Assembly (NCBI GenBank): GCA_031769625.1
Contig: JAUIMM010000548.1
Coordinates: forward strand, 744,001 to 808,000
Source of the DNA: Taudactylus pleione
Lineage: Eukaryota; Chordata; Amphibia; Anura; Myobatrachidae
DNA length: 64,000 nt
Direction: 5' to 3'
A model generated the notes under the pieces. The model had not been told where the DNA came from and searched no databases. It saw nothing but the letters and a program-made list of their open reading frames with translations. Below are positions 14,943 to 26,030 of this stretch, one piece after another. How positions within the stretch are numbered: the first letter of the stretch is position 1; every line of letters begins with the position of its first letter. A program made the translations under genes and the position numbers.

Positions 14943-16350
14943 GGTGTCACATATCACATTACTCAGCGCAGTCTCCCATATACAGACTCAGGAGCACACA
15001 GATATACAGGTGTCACATATCACATTACTCAGCGCAGTCTCCCATATACAGACTCAGGAGCACACAGATATACAGGTGTCACATATCACATTACTCAGCG
15101 CAGTCTCCCATATACAGACTCAGGAGCACACAGATATACAGGTGTCACATATCACATTACTCAGCGCAGTCTCCCATATACAGACTCAGGAGCACACAGA
15201 TATACAGGTGTCACATATCACATTACTCAGCGCAGTCTCCCATATACAGACTCAGGAGCACACAGATATACAGGTGTCACATATCACATTGCTCAGCGCT
15301 GTCTCCCATATACAGACTCAGGAGCTCACAGGTATACAGGTGTCACATATCACATTACTCAGCACTGTCTCCCATATACAGACTCAGGAGCACACAGATA
15401 TACAGGTGTCACATATCACATTACTCAGCGCAGTCTCCCATATACAGACTCAGGAGCACACAGATATACAGGTGTCACATATCACATATCACATTACTCA
15501 GCGCAGTCTCCCATATACAGCCTCAGGAGCACACAGATATACAGGTGTCACATATCACGTTACTCAGCGCAGTCTCCCATATACAGACTCAGGAGCACAC
15601 AGATATACAGGTGTCACATATCACGTTACTCAGCGCAGTCTCCCATATACAGACTCAGGAGCACACAGATATACAGGTGTCACATATCACATTACTCAGC
15701 GCAGTCTCCCATATACAGACTCAGGAGCACACAGATATACAGGTGTCACATATCACATTACTCAGCGCAGTCTCCTATATACAGATACAGGAGCACACAG
15801 ATATACAGGTGTCACATATAACATTACTCAGCGCAGTCTACTATATACAGATACAGGAGCACACAGATATACAGGTGTAACATTTCACATTACTCTGCAC
15901 AGTCTCCCACAGACTCAGGAGCACACAGATATACAGGTGTCACATAGCAGTCTCCCATATACAGACTCAGGAGCACACATATATACAGGTGTCACATATC
16001 ACATTACTCAGCGCAGTCTCCCATATACAGATCAGGAGCACACAGATATACAGGTGTCACATATCACATTACTCAGCGCAGTCTCCCATATACAGACTCA
16101 AGAGCACACAGATATACAGGTGTCACATATCACATTACTCAGCGCAGTCTCCCATATACAGACTCAGGAGCACACAGATATACAGGTGTCACACATCACA
16201 TTACTCAGCGCAGTCTCCCATATACAGACTCAGGAGCACACAGATATACAGGTGTCACATGTCACATTACTCAGCACAGTCTCCATATACAGACTCAGGA
16301 GCACACAGATATACAGGTGTCACATATCACATTACTCAGCGCAGTCTCCC

Positions 16351-19300
16351 ATTTACAGACTGAGGAACACAGATATACAGGTGTCACATATCATATTACT
16401 CAGCAGAGTCTCCCATAGACAGACTCAGGAGCACACAGATATACAGGTGTCACATATCACATTACTCAGCGCAGTCTCCCATATACAGACTCAGGAGCAC
16501 ACAGATATACAGGTGTCACATATCACATTACTCAGCACAGTCTCCCATATACAGACTCAGGAGCATACAGATATACAGGTGTCGCACATCACATTACTCA
16601 GCGCAATCTCCCATGTACAGACTCAGGAGCACATAGATATACAGGTGTCGCACATCACATTACTCAGCGCAGTCTCCCATGTACAGACTCAGGAGCACAC
16701 AGATATACAGGTGTCGCACATCACATTACTCAGCGCAGTCTCCCATGTACAGACTCAGGAGCACACAGATATACAGGTGTCGCACATCACATTACTCAGC
16801 GCAGTCTCCCATGTACAGACTCAGGAGCACACAGATATACAGGTGTCGCACATCACATTACTCAGTGCAGTCTCCCATGTACAGACTCAGGAGCACACAG
16901 ATATACAGGTGTCGCACATCACATTACTCGGCGCAATCTCCCATGTACAGACTCAGGAGCACACAGATATACAGGTGTCGCACATCACATTACTCGGCGC
17001 AGTCTCCCATGTACAGACTCAGGAGCACACAGACATACAGGTGTCGCACATCACATTACTCGGCGCAGTCTCCCATGTACAGACTCAGGAGCACACAGAC
17101 ATACAGGTGTCGCACATCACATTACTCGGCGCAGTCTCCCATGTACAGACTTAGGAGCACACAGACATACAGGTGTCGCACATCACATTTCTCGGCGCAG
17201 CCGCCCATGTACAGACTCAGGAGCACACAGATATACAGGTGTCGCACATCACATTTCTCGGCGCAGTCGCCCATGTACAGACTCAGGAGCACACAGATAT
17301 ACAGGTGTCGCACATCACATTACTCGGCGCAGTCTCCCATGTACAGACTCAGGAGCACACAGATATACAGGTGTCGCACATCACATTACTCGGCGCAGTC
17401 TCCCATGTACAGACTCAGGAGCACACAGATATACAGGTGTCGCACATCACATTACTCAGCGCAGTCTCCCATGTACAGACTCAGGAGCACACAGATATAC
17501 AGGTGTCGCACATCACATTACTCAGCGCAGTCTCCCATGTACAGACTCAGGAGCACACAGATAGACAGGTGTCGCACATCACATTACTCAGCGCAGTCTC
17601 CCATGTACAGACTCAGGAGCACACAGATATACAGGTGTCGCACATCACATTACTCAGCGCAGTCTCCCATATACAGACTCAGGAGCACACAGATATACAG
17701 GTGTCGCACTGCACATTACTCAGCGCAGTCTCCCATATACAGACTCAGGAGCACACAGATATACAGGTGTCACATATCACATTACTCAGCGCAGTCTCCC
17801 ATATACAGACTCAGGAACACACAGATATACAGGTGTCACATATCACATTACTCAGCGCAGTCTCCCATTTACAGACTGAGGAACACAGATATACAGGTGT
17901 CACATATCATATTACTCAGCAGAGTCTCCCATAGACAGACTCAGGAGCACACAGATATACAGGTGTCACATATCACATTACTCAGCGCAGTCTCCCATAA
18001 ACAGACTCAGGAGCACACAGATATACAGGTGTCACATATCACATTACTCTGCCCAGTCTCCTATATACAGACTCAGGAGCACACAGATATACAGGTGTCA
18101 CATATCACATTACTCAGCGCAGTCTCCCATATACAGACTCAGGAGCACACAGATATACAGGTGTCACATATCACATTAATCAGCACAGTCTCCCATATAC
18201 AGACTCAGGAGCATACAGATATACAGGTGTCGCACATCACATTACTCAGCGCAATCTCCCATGTACAGACTCAGGAGCACATAGATATACAGGTGTCGCA
18301 CATCACATTACTCAGCGCAGTCTCCCATGTACAGACTCAGGAGCACACAGATATACAGGTGTCGCACATCACATTACTCAGCGCAGTCTCCCATGTACAG
18401 ACTCAGGAGCACACAGATATAGGTGTCGCACATCACATTACTCGGCGCAGTCTCCCATGTACAGACTCAGGAGCACACAGACATACAGGTGTCGCACATC
18501 ACATTACTCGGCGCAGTCTCCCATGTACAGACTCAGGAGCACACAGACATACAGGTGTCGCACATCACATTACTCGGCGCAGTCTCCCATGTACAGACTC
18601 AGGAGCACACAGACATACAGGTGTCGCACATCACATTACTCGGCGCAGTCTCCCATGTACAGACTCAGGAGCACACAGACATACAGGTGTCGCACATCAC
18701 ATTACTCGGCGCAGTCTCCCATGTACAGACTTAGGAGCACACAGACATACAGGTGTCGCACATCACATTTCTCGGCGCAGTCGCCCATGTACAGACTCAG
18801 GAGCACACAGATATACAGGTGTCGCACATCACATTTCTCGGCGCAGTCGCCCATGTACAGACTCAGGAGCACACAGATATACAGGTGTCGCACATCACAT
18901 TACTCGGCGCAGTCTCCCATGTACAGACTCAGGAGCACACAGATATACAGGTGTCGCACATCACATTACTCGGCGCAGTCTCCCATGTACAGACTCAGGA
19001 GCACACAGATATACAGGTGTCGCACATCACATTACTCGGCGCAGTCTCCCATGTACAGACTCAGGAGCACACAGATATACAGGTGTCGCACATCACATTA
19101 CTCAGCGCAGTCTCCCATGTACAGACTCAGGAGCACACAGATATACAGGTGTCGCACATCACATTACTCAGCGCAGTCTCCCATGTACAGACTCAGGAGC
19201 ACACAGATAGACAGGTGTCGCACATCACATTACTCAGCGCAGTCTCCCATGTACAGACTCAGGAGCACACAGATATACAGGTGTCGCACATCACATTACT

Positions 19301-19380
19301 CAGCGCAGTCTCCCATATACAGACTCAGGAGCACACAGATATACAGGTGTCGCACTGCACATTACTCAGCGCAGTCTCCC
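16351..19380. repeat. 1.5-kb duplicated block of variant monomers at the right end of the satellite
   Basis: A rare monomer with CATTTACAGACTGAGGAACA followed by CAGCAGAGTCTCCCATAGAC occurs at 16351 and again at 17867, 1,516 bp later. Each is followed by ordinary monomers, then a run of the GTCGCACATC monomer type. The rare GAGCACATAGATATA variant falls at 16631 and 18279 (1,648 bp apart, i.e. two more monomers in the second copy). The block was therefore duplicated and then changed in copy number. Confidence 0.8.
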
Positions 19381-19744
19381 ATATACAGACTCAGGAGCAC
19401 ACAGATATACAGGTGTCACATATCACATTACTCAGCGCAGTCTCCCATATACAGACTCAGGAACACACAGATATACAGGTGTCACATATCACATTACTCA
19501 GCGCAGTCTCCTATATACAGACTCAGGAGCACACAGATATACAGGTGTCACATATCATATTACTCAGCGCAGTCTCCTGGTGCGTCTTAGTCGTATCGCA
19601 TTGCAACTTAGATGCATTTTCGGAGTTTGACAAAAAGACACCCGACGCTAACAGAGCAGTACGGGACCGGGCAGCTCACTCACGCCAGGGAAGTCACGCT
19701 GCGTGGCGTATTGAGGCTAGATATTTGAGGGCACATCTGCATGT

Positions 19745-19998
19745 TGGGATGTGGTCATAATAGCGACAGTCGGTTTGCTGGCGATTAGAATGCCAGCGCT
19801 GATATCCCGACACCTGCCAGAATCCTGCCACTGGCAGGTAAGTAGTGGGGTTAGGGGGTGTGTTAGGCACTGGAGGGGAGGGTTAGGTTTTGGCTTGCTT
19901 GGGGGTTGGTTTAGATTTAGGCAGCGGGGAGGGTTAGGATACTGACCAACAGGTGTCGGTATCCTAACACTGTAGGGATTCTGATCACCGGGATCCCG
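19745..19998. mobile_element. Telomere-like GGTTAGG transposon fragment
   Basis: Begins with small palindromes (GCGACAGTCGG, then CTGGCGATTAGAATGCCAG) and ends with GGATTCTGATCACCGGGATC near 19998. The core has repeated GGGTTAGG, GGTTAGG and GGTTTAG words, as in the element at 2203. No clear target duplication was found. No coding content. Confidence 0.55.
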
Positions 19999-20100
19999 TA
20001 CCCAACATTGTGTTGCTATAATACACAGTGCTTTTTGTCGGCAGTGTCCTGCTTTGTGTTTGTATGAGGGAGCTGTTGTGTTTGTGTGCTGAGTGTATAG

Positions 20101-20931
20101 GAGAATTCAATTGAATGCAATGATGTATAATGCCAGGTATGAGGACCTCATTCAGAGTCGGTCGCGAGCGCCGGTGCGCACGCGCAGCGGCCGCACTGCG
20201 CGTGCGTAAGCCCCGGAGCGACAGAGACACTCTTTCGCTCCGGAGCTCGTTACCAAAGGGGCGGCTGTCGATGTTGATCGACAGCTGCCCTCGTGTGGTA
20301 GGTGGGCCGGGAGGTGGTTTCCAAAACGGAGGCGTTCCTTTACGAATGCCTACTGTTTTGTGGGCGGCTGCACTGACCTCATCAGTGATGTCAGTGGGGA
20401 GCTTCCTGCTCCATCAGAGCAGAAAGCTCCCTGGGGCTTACGAGTGCCCAGACCCTACCCTAGGGTCTGGTCGTAAGCCCCGATGGTCGCGATGGTGATC
20501 ACCATCGCGACCATCAACCTGGTTGGTCGTTAAGCTGTGGGTGGTAACAGCTTACCGAACGACAAGGAGGCGGGCGTTCAGGATGCAAGCGGCCGCCCTG
20601 ATTCTGTGCGACCGCTTGCATCTAATGACCGCCTCTGAATGAGGTGCTGAGTGCCCGGCGCTATTCAGTTGGTCGTGCTGTAAACCCGTGACTATAGGAT
20701 TCCTGCACCCTCCTGATGTGCCGACAGAATTCCGACTAAACTAGTGCCACGATGCAGGTTGCGGGCTTACTGCTAACCGCATCGCTCCCCGCCACTGAAG
20801 TCAGAAAATTCTGTTTACCGTGACTAAACCCCTGGCAATATGTACTGTCAAGTGCACCTCCCAAATTAAGTGCCGGGCGCCTTGAGGACAATCGTATAGC
20901 GCTATTCAACATCGCATTCAATTGAATTCCC
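20101..20931. mobile_element. TIR element (GAATTCAATTGAATGC ends) interrupted by a second transposon
   Basis: The left end (about 20103-20121, GAATTCAATTGAATGCAATG) is inverted at the right end (about 20912-20931, CATCGCATTCAATTGAATTC). Removing the element inserted at 20144-20646 leaves about 320 bp, a normal size for such a non-autonomous element. No open frame of interest is present. Confidence 0.6.
20144..20646. mobile_element. Hairpin-rich TIR element, copy 1 (CTCATTCAGA ends)
   Basis: Starts GACCTCATTCAGA and ends TCTGAATGAGGTG. The flanks ATGAG and CTGAG are a 4/5 match to a 5-bp target duplication. The interior is a series of hairpins: a core TGTCGATGTTGATCGACA at about 20265, a stem-loop at 20396-20432, another at 20433-20481, and a perfect 34-bp palindrome at 20482-20515 built on GATGGTCGCGATGGT. 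Other copies are at 28909, 30051, 32651, 46993, 49458 and 50683. No transposase is encoded, so any mobility would depend on an enzyme from elsewhere. Confidence 0.8.
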
Positions 20932-20942
20932 TTTTTTATGAG

Positions 20943-21268
20943 TGGAATTCAATTGTTTCCAGCCCCCATCGCGCCTGACGGAGCTATTCAATTGTTGCGC
21001 CTGTCGGGCGAGATCAGCTGCCAGCGCTCCATTTCAGCTCACAGCCCTAGAGGAAATCGTCGAAAAGTGACCTGTTCGGGCGCCCCAAACGGCACTTTCC
21101 GCGGTCGTGCCCAGCACTTTGGTCGGGGTTAGCCGATTTACACGGCTAAACCCTACCACTTTGGGCGCGATCAGCGCGAAAAGCTGGAACAATTGAATAG
21201 CGGCCCGCGATCTCCCGTCACTTTAGACGAGAGATCCGGGCCGCGAAAACAATTGAATACTGCCCAAT
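20943..21268. mobile_element. TIR element with ATTCAATTGTTT ends
   Basis: GGAATTCAATTGTTT at about 20944 is inverted as AAAACAATTGAATACTGCC at about 21246-21265. Internal copies of CTATTCAATTG and CAATTGAATAGC suggest a second, nested pair of ends. The interior is GC-rich with no coding content. No target duplication was identified. Confidence 0.5.
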
Positions 21269-23035
21269 GTGTTGCACATTTGGGTGATTTGTGAAAGGGA
21301 TGAGGCAACGCTTACGTTCTGATCTTGGAACGCAGTTCCCTGTTAGTGCGACACACGCTTGCGTCCCGTGGCAGATCGCCTGCTGACTGCTCACGCCGAT
21401 GCCAGGTCTGAAACGTTCCTGAAAAGTTACATGGTTGCCAACATCTTGCAGTAACGTCCAGAACGATTTTGCTGCGGAACGATTTGTATTTAAGCCTTGG
21501 GCGCTGCTAATGGACTTTGTTGCACTACAGTTCCTATACTGACCTGTTTAGGGGACTTACTAAGGCCTTTTTGTTTAAATTCTGCATAAGGAAAAATGCA
21601 TTTGAGGTGCATAATAGAAGCATTGTACTGTTACAGAAATGTGCAAGGTCAGATGTTCAAAAGGAGGGATTCTCCCTGGAAACGGTGGGACAGCTGGCAA
21701 CTATAGGTTGTCTCAGAGAATGCTGAGGATTATGGGGTTGCATTGATCACCGTAGAAGCCGAAGCAATGGCCAACCTAGTACATGTATCGGACGCATTGT
21801 GCTCGCTCCATGGCTGTGATTGGCTTAAGCAGTTGGGGGGGTTATAACCCTGCTGGAGCATACCCTGAAGCTGTTGACAGCAATAAGAAGTACTTAGACC
21901 TGTATCTAGGAGATTCTTTGAGCTATTGGTGAAGAGATCTCCTCATTCTGAACAATGTTTTTCCTTCGGTCTGGTTCCTGTGTAAACCTTTTCCTCGGCC
22001 GTGTTTAGACACGTCGCCTACCATTGTACAAAGGGAATATGGCGTATAGTATAACACGCGCCAAGGAGTTTGCGCACGTCTTCCCGACAAGCTGCACGGC
22101 TCACGTAAAACGGAGAAAGCCCATTTTATAAGTAAGAACTGGAGCTGTCCAGTATCCCACGGGTTAAAGCTGAGAACCTCTTGCTCTATAGAATCGTGCC
22201 CTCTTTCTGTGTGAGGCCTGGAGCTGAGCAGGAACTGACCCTGGAACCTGCTGAGATGTTCTTCTGACTAAAAATAAACACAGCCTTTCATAGCATTCCT
22301 CAGAAAGCCTCCTCTCTGGATTAACGCCTTCACTGCCAGGCCAGGGGCTTGCTCTGCGGCCGTCCTGCACAGTTGTGGGCCTTGATTGGATGCTTGCTGG
22401 GGAGACACGGGCTGTGGCCTGCACTTTGGTGTAATGCTGTGATTTTAGACACCTAGAGAGACCAATAGATGAATAAAACTCCTAATACTTGTTTTCTGAG
22501 CTGCCAGAAGTCAGTTTGGTGTTGTGGGAAGAGGTAAATGAGCGGGTAAATCCCAATCTGGCCAATGGAGGTCCGTTACGCAGTGCATTTCGTCTTTCTT
22601 CCCGCCGCGCGCCTCGCTTTCCACCGAGGTGTAAGATGGCAACGTTTGCTCAGGCAGAGGGGAGCAGCTGGGGCGGAGGGGGGGGGGGACATTCTTAGTA
22701 AAGAACTAACAATCTCCAGAGGGGCTCTGTACAAAATGTGCATCGCGTCTTTATGAAGCAGGATTACAGAAGTGCGATAAAGGGTTGAAGAGGGAGCATT
22801 TGTAGGGGTCTCGCCAGCATGGAGGGGTGCACAGGCCTTGAATTTAGCGCCAGCTTATACATAACGGACAGGCTATACTGACGCTAGGACGGGTGTTGTA
22901 CACTGAGTAATGTAATAAACCGCTTCCAAGACACAAAAGTGATATGCAATTGTAACAAACCGATGTCCTCTGACACTCCTGAGTCATAAATAGGATTAAA
23001 CATCGCAGTATTTCAAGTGGGGAAAAAACCCCCAT
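21269..23035. other. Unassigned non-coding stretch, possibly containing an LTR-like or promoter-like piece
   Basis: No gene recognised. Two parts stand out weakly. At about 21488 a TATTTAAG word is followed by GC-rich sequence and unique DNA, which could be a promoter or a solo LTR, but I could not find matching terminal TG..CA repeats. At 22555-22690 a GGCCAATGG word precedes a CG-rich stretch (CCCGCCGCGCGCC) and a poly-G run, which could be a small CpG promoter. Neither is firm. Confidence 0.3.
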
Positions 23036-23215
23036 TGAAGTTGATGTAAGAGGCGGATTAATGAAATGAAGTTACTAAAAGAGGCGGAGTTAGTGAATTG
23101 AAGTTGATGTAAGAGGCGGAGTTAATGAAATGAAGTTGATGTAAGAGGTGGAGTTAATGAATTGAAGTTAATGAAAGAGGCGGAGTTAATGAGACTTGAA
23201 GTTAATGATAGTTAA
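23036..23215. repeat. Short tandem repeat, about 37-bp unit, about 5 copies
   Basis: Diverged copies of GAAGTTGATGTAAGAGGCGG AGTTAATGAAAT follow one another, with ATTGAAG or ATGAAG at the joins. The copies differ by point changes and small indels. No coding content. Confidence 0.8.
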
Positions 23216-23235
23216 TGCAGAGGTGAATATATTGG

Positions 23236-24092
23236 GATCGGTATGATTTACTGCCGGACGCATGTCCGGTGGTTCAAATCCCGACACCGGAAGACCGATC
23301 CCAACTGCGCTAAAGGTAAGTACTAACTAACTTAACCCCTCCCCCTAACCCTCCTTCAGGAGTGCCTAACCATAACCCCCCTCTAAGTGCCTAAACCTAA
23401 CCACCCCCTTACCCGCTGCTTAAACCTATCCCTAACCTCCCCCCGGGGGTGCCTAACCCTAACCTCCCCCTTCCCCTAGCCTAACCCTAACCTCCCCCCG
23501 GGGGGTGCCTAACCTTAACCTCCCTTCCTAGTGCCTAACCATAACCCCCCTCTAAGTGCCTAAACCTAACCCCCCCTTCCCCGCTGCCTAAACCTAACCC
23601 TCCCGGTCGGGTCCCTAACCTCCCCCCTGGGGGTGCCAAACCCCCCCTTCCCCTAGCCTGACCCTAAGTCCCCCCTGGGAGCCCGTTTGCAAACGTATCT
23701 TGTGCACCAGAGGCTATGCAGTCAGGATGCCGACGGTCTAATGACAAGGGTCTAATGACAGGCGTCGAAATCCTGACACCTGTAATTTTACCTACGCCGG
23801 GAGCCCGATGCCCGGCATCCTGATCGAAGGTAAGCCGGGCGCGGACAGCCGCGCGGGGGGGGGGGGGAGGGTTAGGTTAGGTTAGGGTTAGGCTAGGGGA
23901 AGGGGGAGGTTAGGGTTAGGCACTCCCCGGGGGGAGGTTAGGTTTAGGCAGCGGGGAAGGGGGGGGTTAGGGTTATGCACTAGGGAGGGAGGTTAGGGTT
24001 AGGCACCCCTAAAGGAGGGTTAGGGGGAGGGGTTAGGTTAGTACTTACCTTTAGCGCAGTCGGGATCTTCACTGGTGCCGGTCTACCGATCT
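23236..24092. mobile_element. Two telomere-like transposon copies in inverted orientation (foldback)
   Basis: The left arm begins GGTATGATTTACTGCCGG and runs into C-rich CCTAACCC words (to about 23690). The right arm begins CTATGCAGTCAGGATGCCG at about 23714 and runs into G-rich GGTTAGGG words ending near 24092. The inner segments of the two arms are complementary: GCGCTAAAGGTAAGTACTAA at about 23308 against TTAGTACTTACCTTTAGCGC at about 24037. The pair forms an inverted repeat with arms of roughly 400 bp. It could be two insertions or a single foldback derivative. Confidence 0.7.
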
Positions 24093-24100
24093 TGCACCAA

Positions 24101-24465
24101 AGATGTGTACAGCTCGGTGTATTGGCTGATATATGCATGGGCAGCACGGTGTGTGTAATGGTTAGCATTGCTGCCTCACAGCACTACAGATTGGAGCGGT
24201 CTGTCTGCAGAGATGTGTACAGCTCGGTGTATTGGCTGATATATGCATGGGCAGCATGGTGTGTGTAATGGTTAGTATTGCTGTCTCACAGCACTACAGA
24301 TTGGTGTGCTCTGTCTGCAGAGATGTGTACAGCTCGGTGTATTGGCTGATATATGCATGGGCAGCACGGTGTGTGTAATGGTGAGCATTGCTGCCTCACA
24401 GCACTACAGATTGGAGCGCTCTGTCTGCAGAGATGTGTACAGCTCGGTGTATTGGCTGATATATG
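24101..24465 (+). repeat. 110-bp tandem repeat made of an L2-type LINE segment
   Basis: The word AGATGTGTACAGCTCGGTGT recurs at 24101, 24211, 24321 and 24431, a period of exactly 110 bp. Each unit contains GCAGCACGGTG, then GTAATGGTTAGCATTGCTGC, then CTCACAGCACTACAG. This resembles the conserved pre-3'-end segment of vertebrate L2 elements, recalled from knowledge of the family rather than searched. Confidence 0.8.
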
Positions 24466-24780
24466 CCTATACATGAGCAAAACGGTTGGTGTAATGGTTA
24501 TAGCATTACCACCATGGCACTAACTAAATGTGTGGAGTTTGTATATTCTCCCCAGGCTTGCGTGGGTTTCCTCTGGGAACTCTGGTTTCCTCCCACACTC
24601 CAAAAATATAGTGTTAGGTTAATTGGCTCCAAACAAAAATTAACCCTACTGTATGTGTGTGTGTGTGATAGGGAATATAGATTGTAAGCTCCACTGGGGC
24701 AGGGACAGATGTGAATGGACAAATATTCTCTTTAAAAGCGCTGCGGAATATGTGTGCGCTATATAAATAACTGGTAATAA
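24466..24780 (+). mobile_element. L2-type LINE 3' end
   Basis: The order TGTGTGGAGTTTGTATATTC, TCCCCAGGCTTGCGTGGGTT, TCCTCCCACACTCC, TTAGGTTAATTGGCTCC and GATTGTAAGCTCCACTGGGG matches the conserved 3' region of vertebrate L2 non-LTR retrotransposons. It is followed by AAAGCGCTGCGGAATATGTG and the GCGCTATATAAATAACTGG terminal word. The copy is 5' truncated, with no reverse-transcriptase frame left. Its tail merges into the array that starts near 24770. Confidence 0.8.
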
Positions 24781-25852
24781 ATAATAATAAAGCGCTATAT
24801 AAATAACTGGTAATAAATAATAATAAAGCGCTATATAAATAACTGGTAATAAATAATAATAAAGCGCTATATAAATAACTGGTAATAATAATAAAGCGCT
24901 ATATAAATAACTGGTAATAAATAATAATAAAGCGCTATATAAATAACTGGTAATAATAATAAAGCGCTATAAAAATAACTGGTAATAAATAATAATAAAG
25001 CGCTATATAAATAACTGGTAATAATAAAGCGCTATATAAATAACTGGTAATAATAATAAAGTGCTATATAAATAACTGGTAATAAATAATAATAAAGCGC
25101 TATATAAATAACTGGTAATAATAAAGCGCTATATAAATAACTGGTAATAATAATAAAGCGCTATATAAATGGTAATAATAATAATAAAGCGCTATATAAA
25201 TAACTGGTAATAATAATAATAAAGTGCTATATAAATAACTGGTAATAAATAATAATAAAGCGCTATATAAATAACTGGTAAATAATAATAAAGCGCTATA
25301 TAAATAACTGGTAATAAATAATAATAAAGCGCTATATAAATAACTGGTAATAAATAATAATAAGCGCTATATAAATAACTGGTAATAATAATAATAAAGT
25401 GCTATATAAATAACTGGTAATAAATAATAATAAAGCGCTATATAAATAACTGGTAATAAATAATAATAAAGCGCTATATAAATAACTGGTAATAATAATA
25501 AAGCGCTATATAAATAACTGGTAATAAATAATAATAAAGCGCTATATAAATAACTGGTAATAATAAAAATAAAGTGCTATATAAATAACTGGTAATAAAT
25601 AATAATAAAGTGCTATATAAATAACTGGTAATAATAATAAAGCGCTATATAAATAACTGGTAATAAATAATAATAAAGCGCTATATAAATAACTGGTAAT
25701 AATAATAATAAAGCGCTATATAAATAACTGGTAATAAATAATAATAAAGCGCTATATAAATAACTGGTAATAATAATAAAGCGCTATATAAATAACTGGT
25801 AATAATAATAAAGCGCTATATAAATAACTGGTAATAATAATAATAAAGTGCT
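24770..25852 (+). repeat. Expanded LINE-tail minisatellite (AT-rich, about 30 copies)
   Basis: Tandem copies of AAAGCGCTATATAAATAACT plus GGTAATAAATAATAAT, with unit lengths near 28, 33 and 37 bp depending on the number of TAA/AATAAT triplets. The unit is the last segment of the adjacent L2 3' end, so the array appears to have grown from the retrotransposon tail. Point variants include GTGCTATATAAA and GCGCTATAAAAA. Each unit carries a TATATAAATA word. No coding content. Confidence 0.9.
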
Positions 25853-26030
25853 ACAGTGTGTACGGGTGCGCAGTGAGCCGCTAATCGCTGTCTGATCAGA
25901 GCGTTTATCAGATTGGCGGAACTCATCGTTACAGTGTGTACGGGTGCGCAGCAAGCCGATAATCGCTGTCTGATCAGAGCGTTTCTCAGATTGGCGGCAC
26001 TCATTGTTACAGCGTGTACCCGGCTTTAGG
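25853..26030. repeat. 78-bp repeat, about 2.3 copies
   Basis: ACAGTGTGTACGGGTGCGCA occurs at 25853 and 25931, with the same following sequence (CTGTCTGATCAGAGCGTTT, then CAGATTGGCGG, then ACTCAT). A partial third unit, ACAGCGTGTACCCGGCTTTA, starts at about 26009. The end word is related to GTGTGTACCCAGCTT at the right end of the element at 29401, so this may be a fragment of that family. Confidence 0.7.

Larger units (their letters stand above)
4199..19578. repeat. 66-bp satellite array, about 230 monomers, with higher-order structure
   Basis: A 15.4-kb head-to-tail array. The monomer reads CAGACTCAGGAGCACACAGA, then TATACAGGTGTCACATATCA, then CATTACTCAGCGCAGTCTCC, then CATATA. Variant monomers of 64 bp lack one CA (AGCACAGATATA). 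Other variants carry TACAAG or TACTGG for TACAGG, AATCAGCGCTG for ACTCAGCGCAG, CAGTGTCC for CAGTCTCC, or CAGATTCAGG. Variants recur in fixed order, giving higher-order periods of 328, 660, 788, 984, 1,516 and 4,404 bp. From about 16,560 to 17,700 and 18,210 to 19,380 the monomers switch to a second type with GTCGCACATC and CCATGTACAG. Because 66 is a multiple of three and the monomer lacks stops in all + frames, very long spurious open frames run through it. No gene is claimed. Confidence 0.97.

Noticed and set aside
4624..17154. Open frame of 4,176 codons on the + strand, and its overlapping partners
   Set aside because: It is the 66-bp satellite read in frame. All three forward frames are open, the frame wanders when 64-bp monomers occur, and there is no splice, domain or start context.
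4199..19578. Regular spacing resembling a CRISPR array
   Set aside because: The whole 66-bp unit is repeated with no unique spacers, and the context is a vertebrate genome.
21488..22140. Possible solo LTR or ERV fragment with a TATTTAAG word
   Set aside because: No matching TG...CA termini, primer-binding site or gag/pol remnant could be found, so it is left as unassigned sequence.
22555..22690. Possible CpG promoter or 5' exon of ZNF362 (CCAAT word and CG-rich stretch)
   Set aside because: There is no supporting splice pair to the exon at 30947, and the known N-terminal residues are not encoded here.
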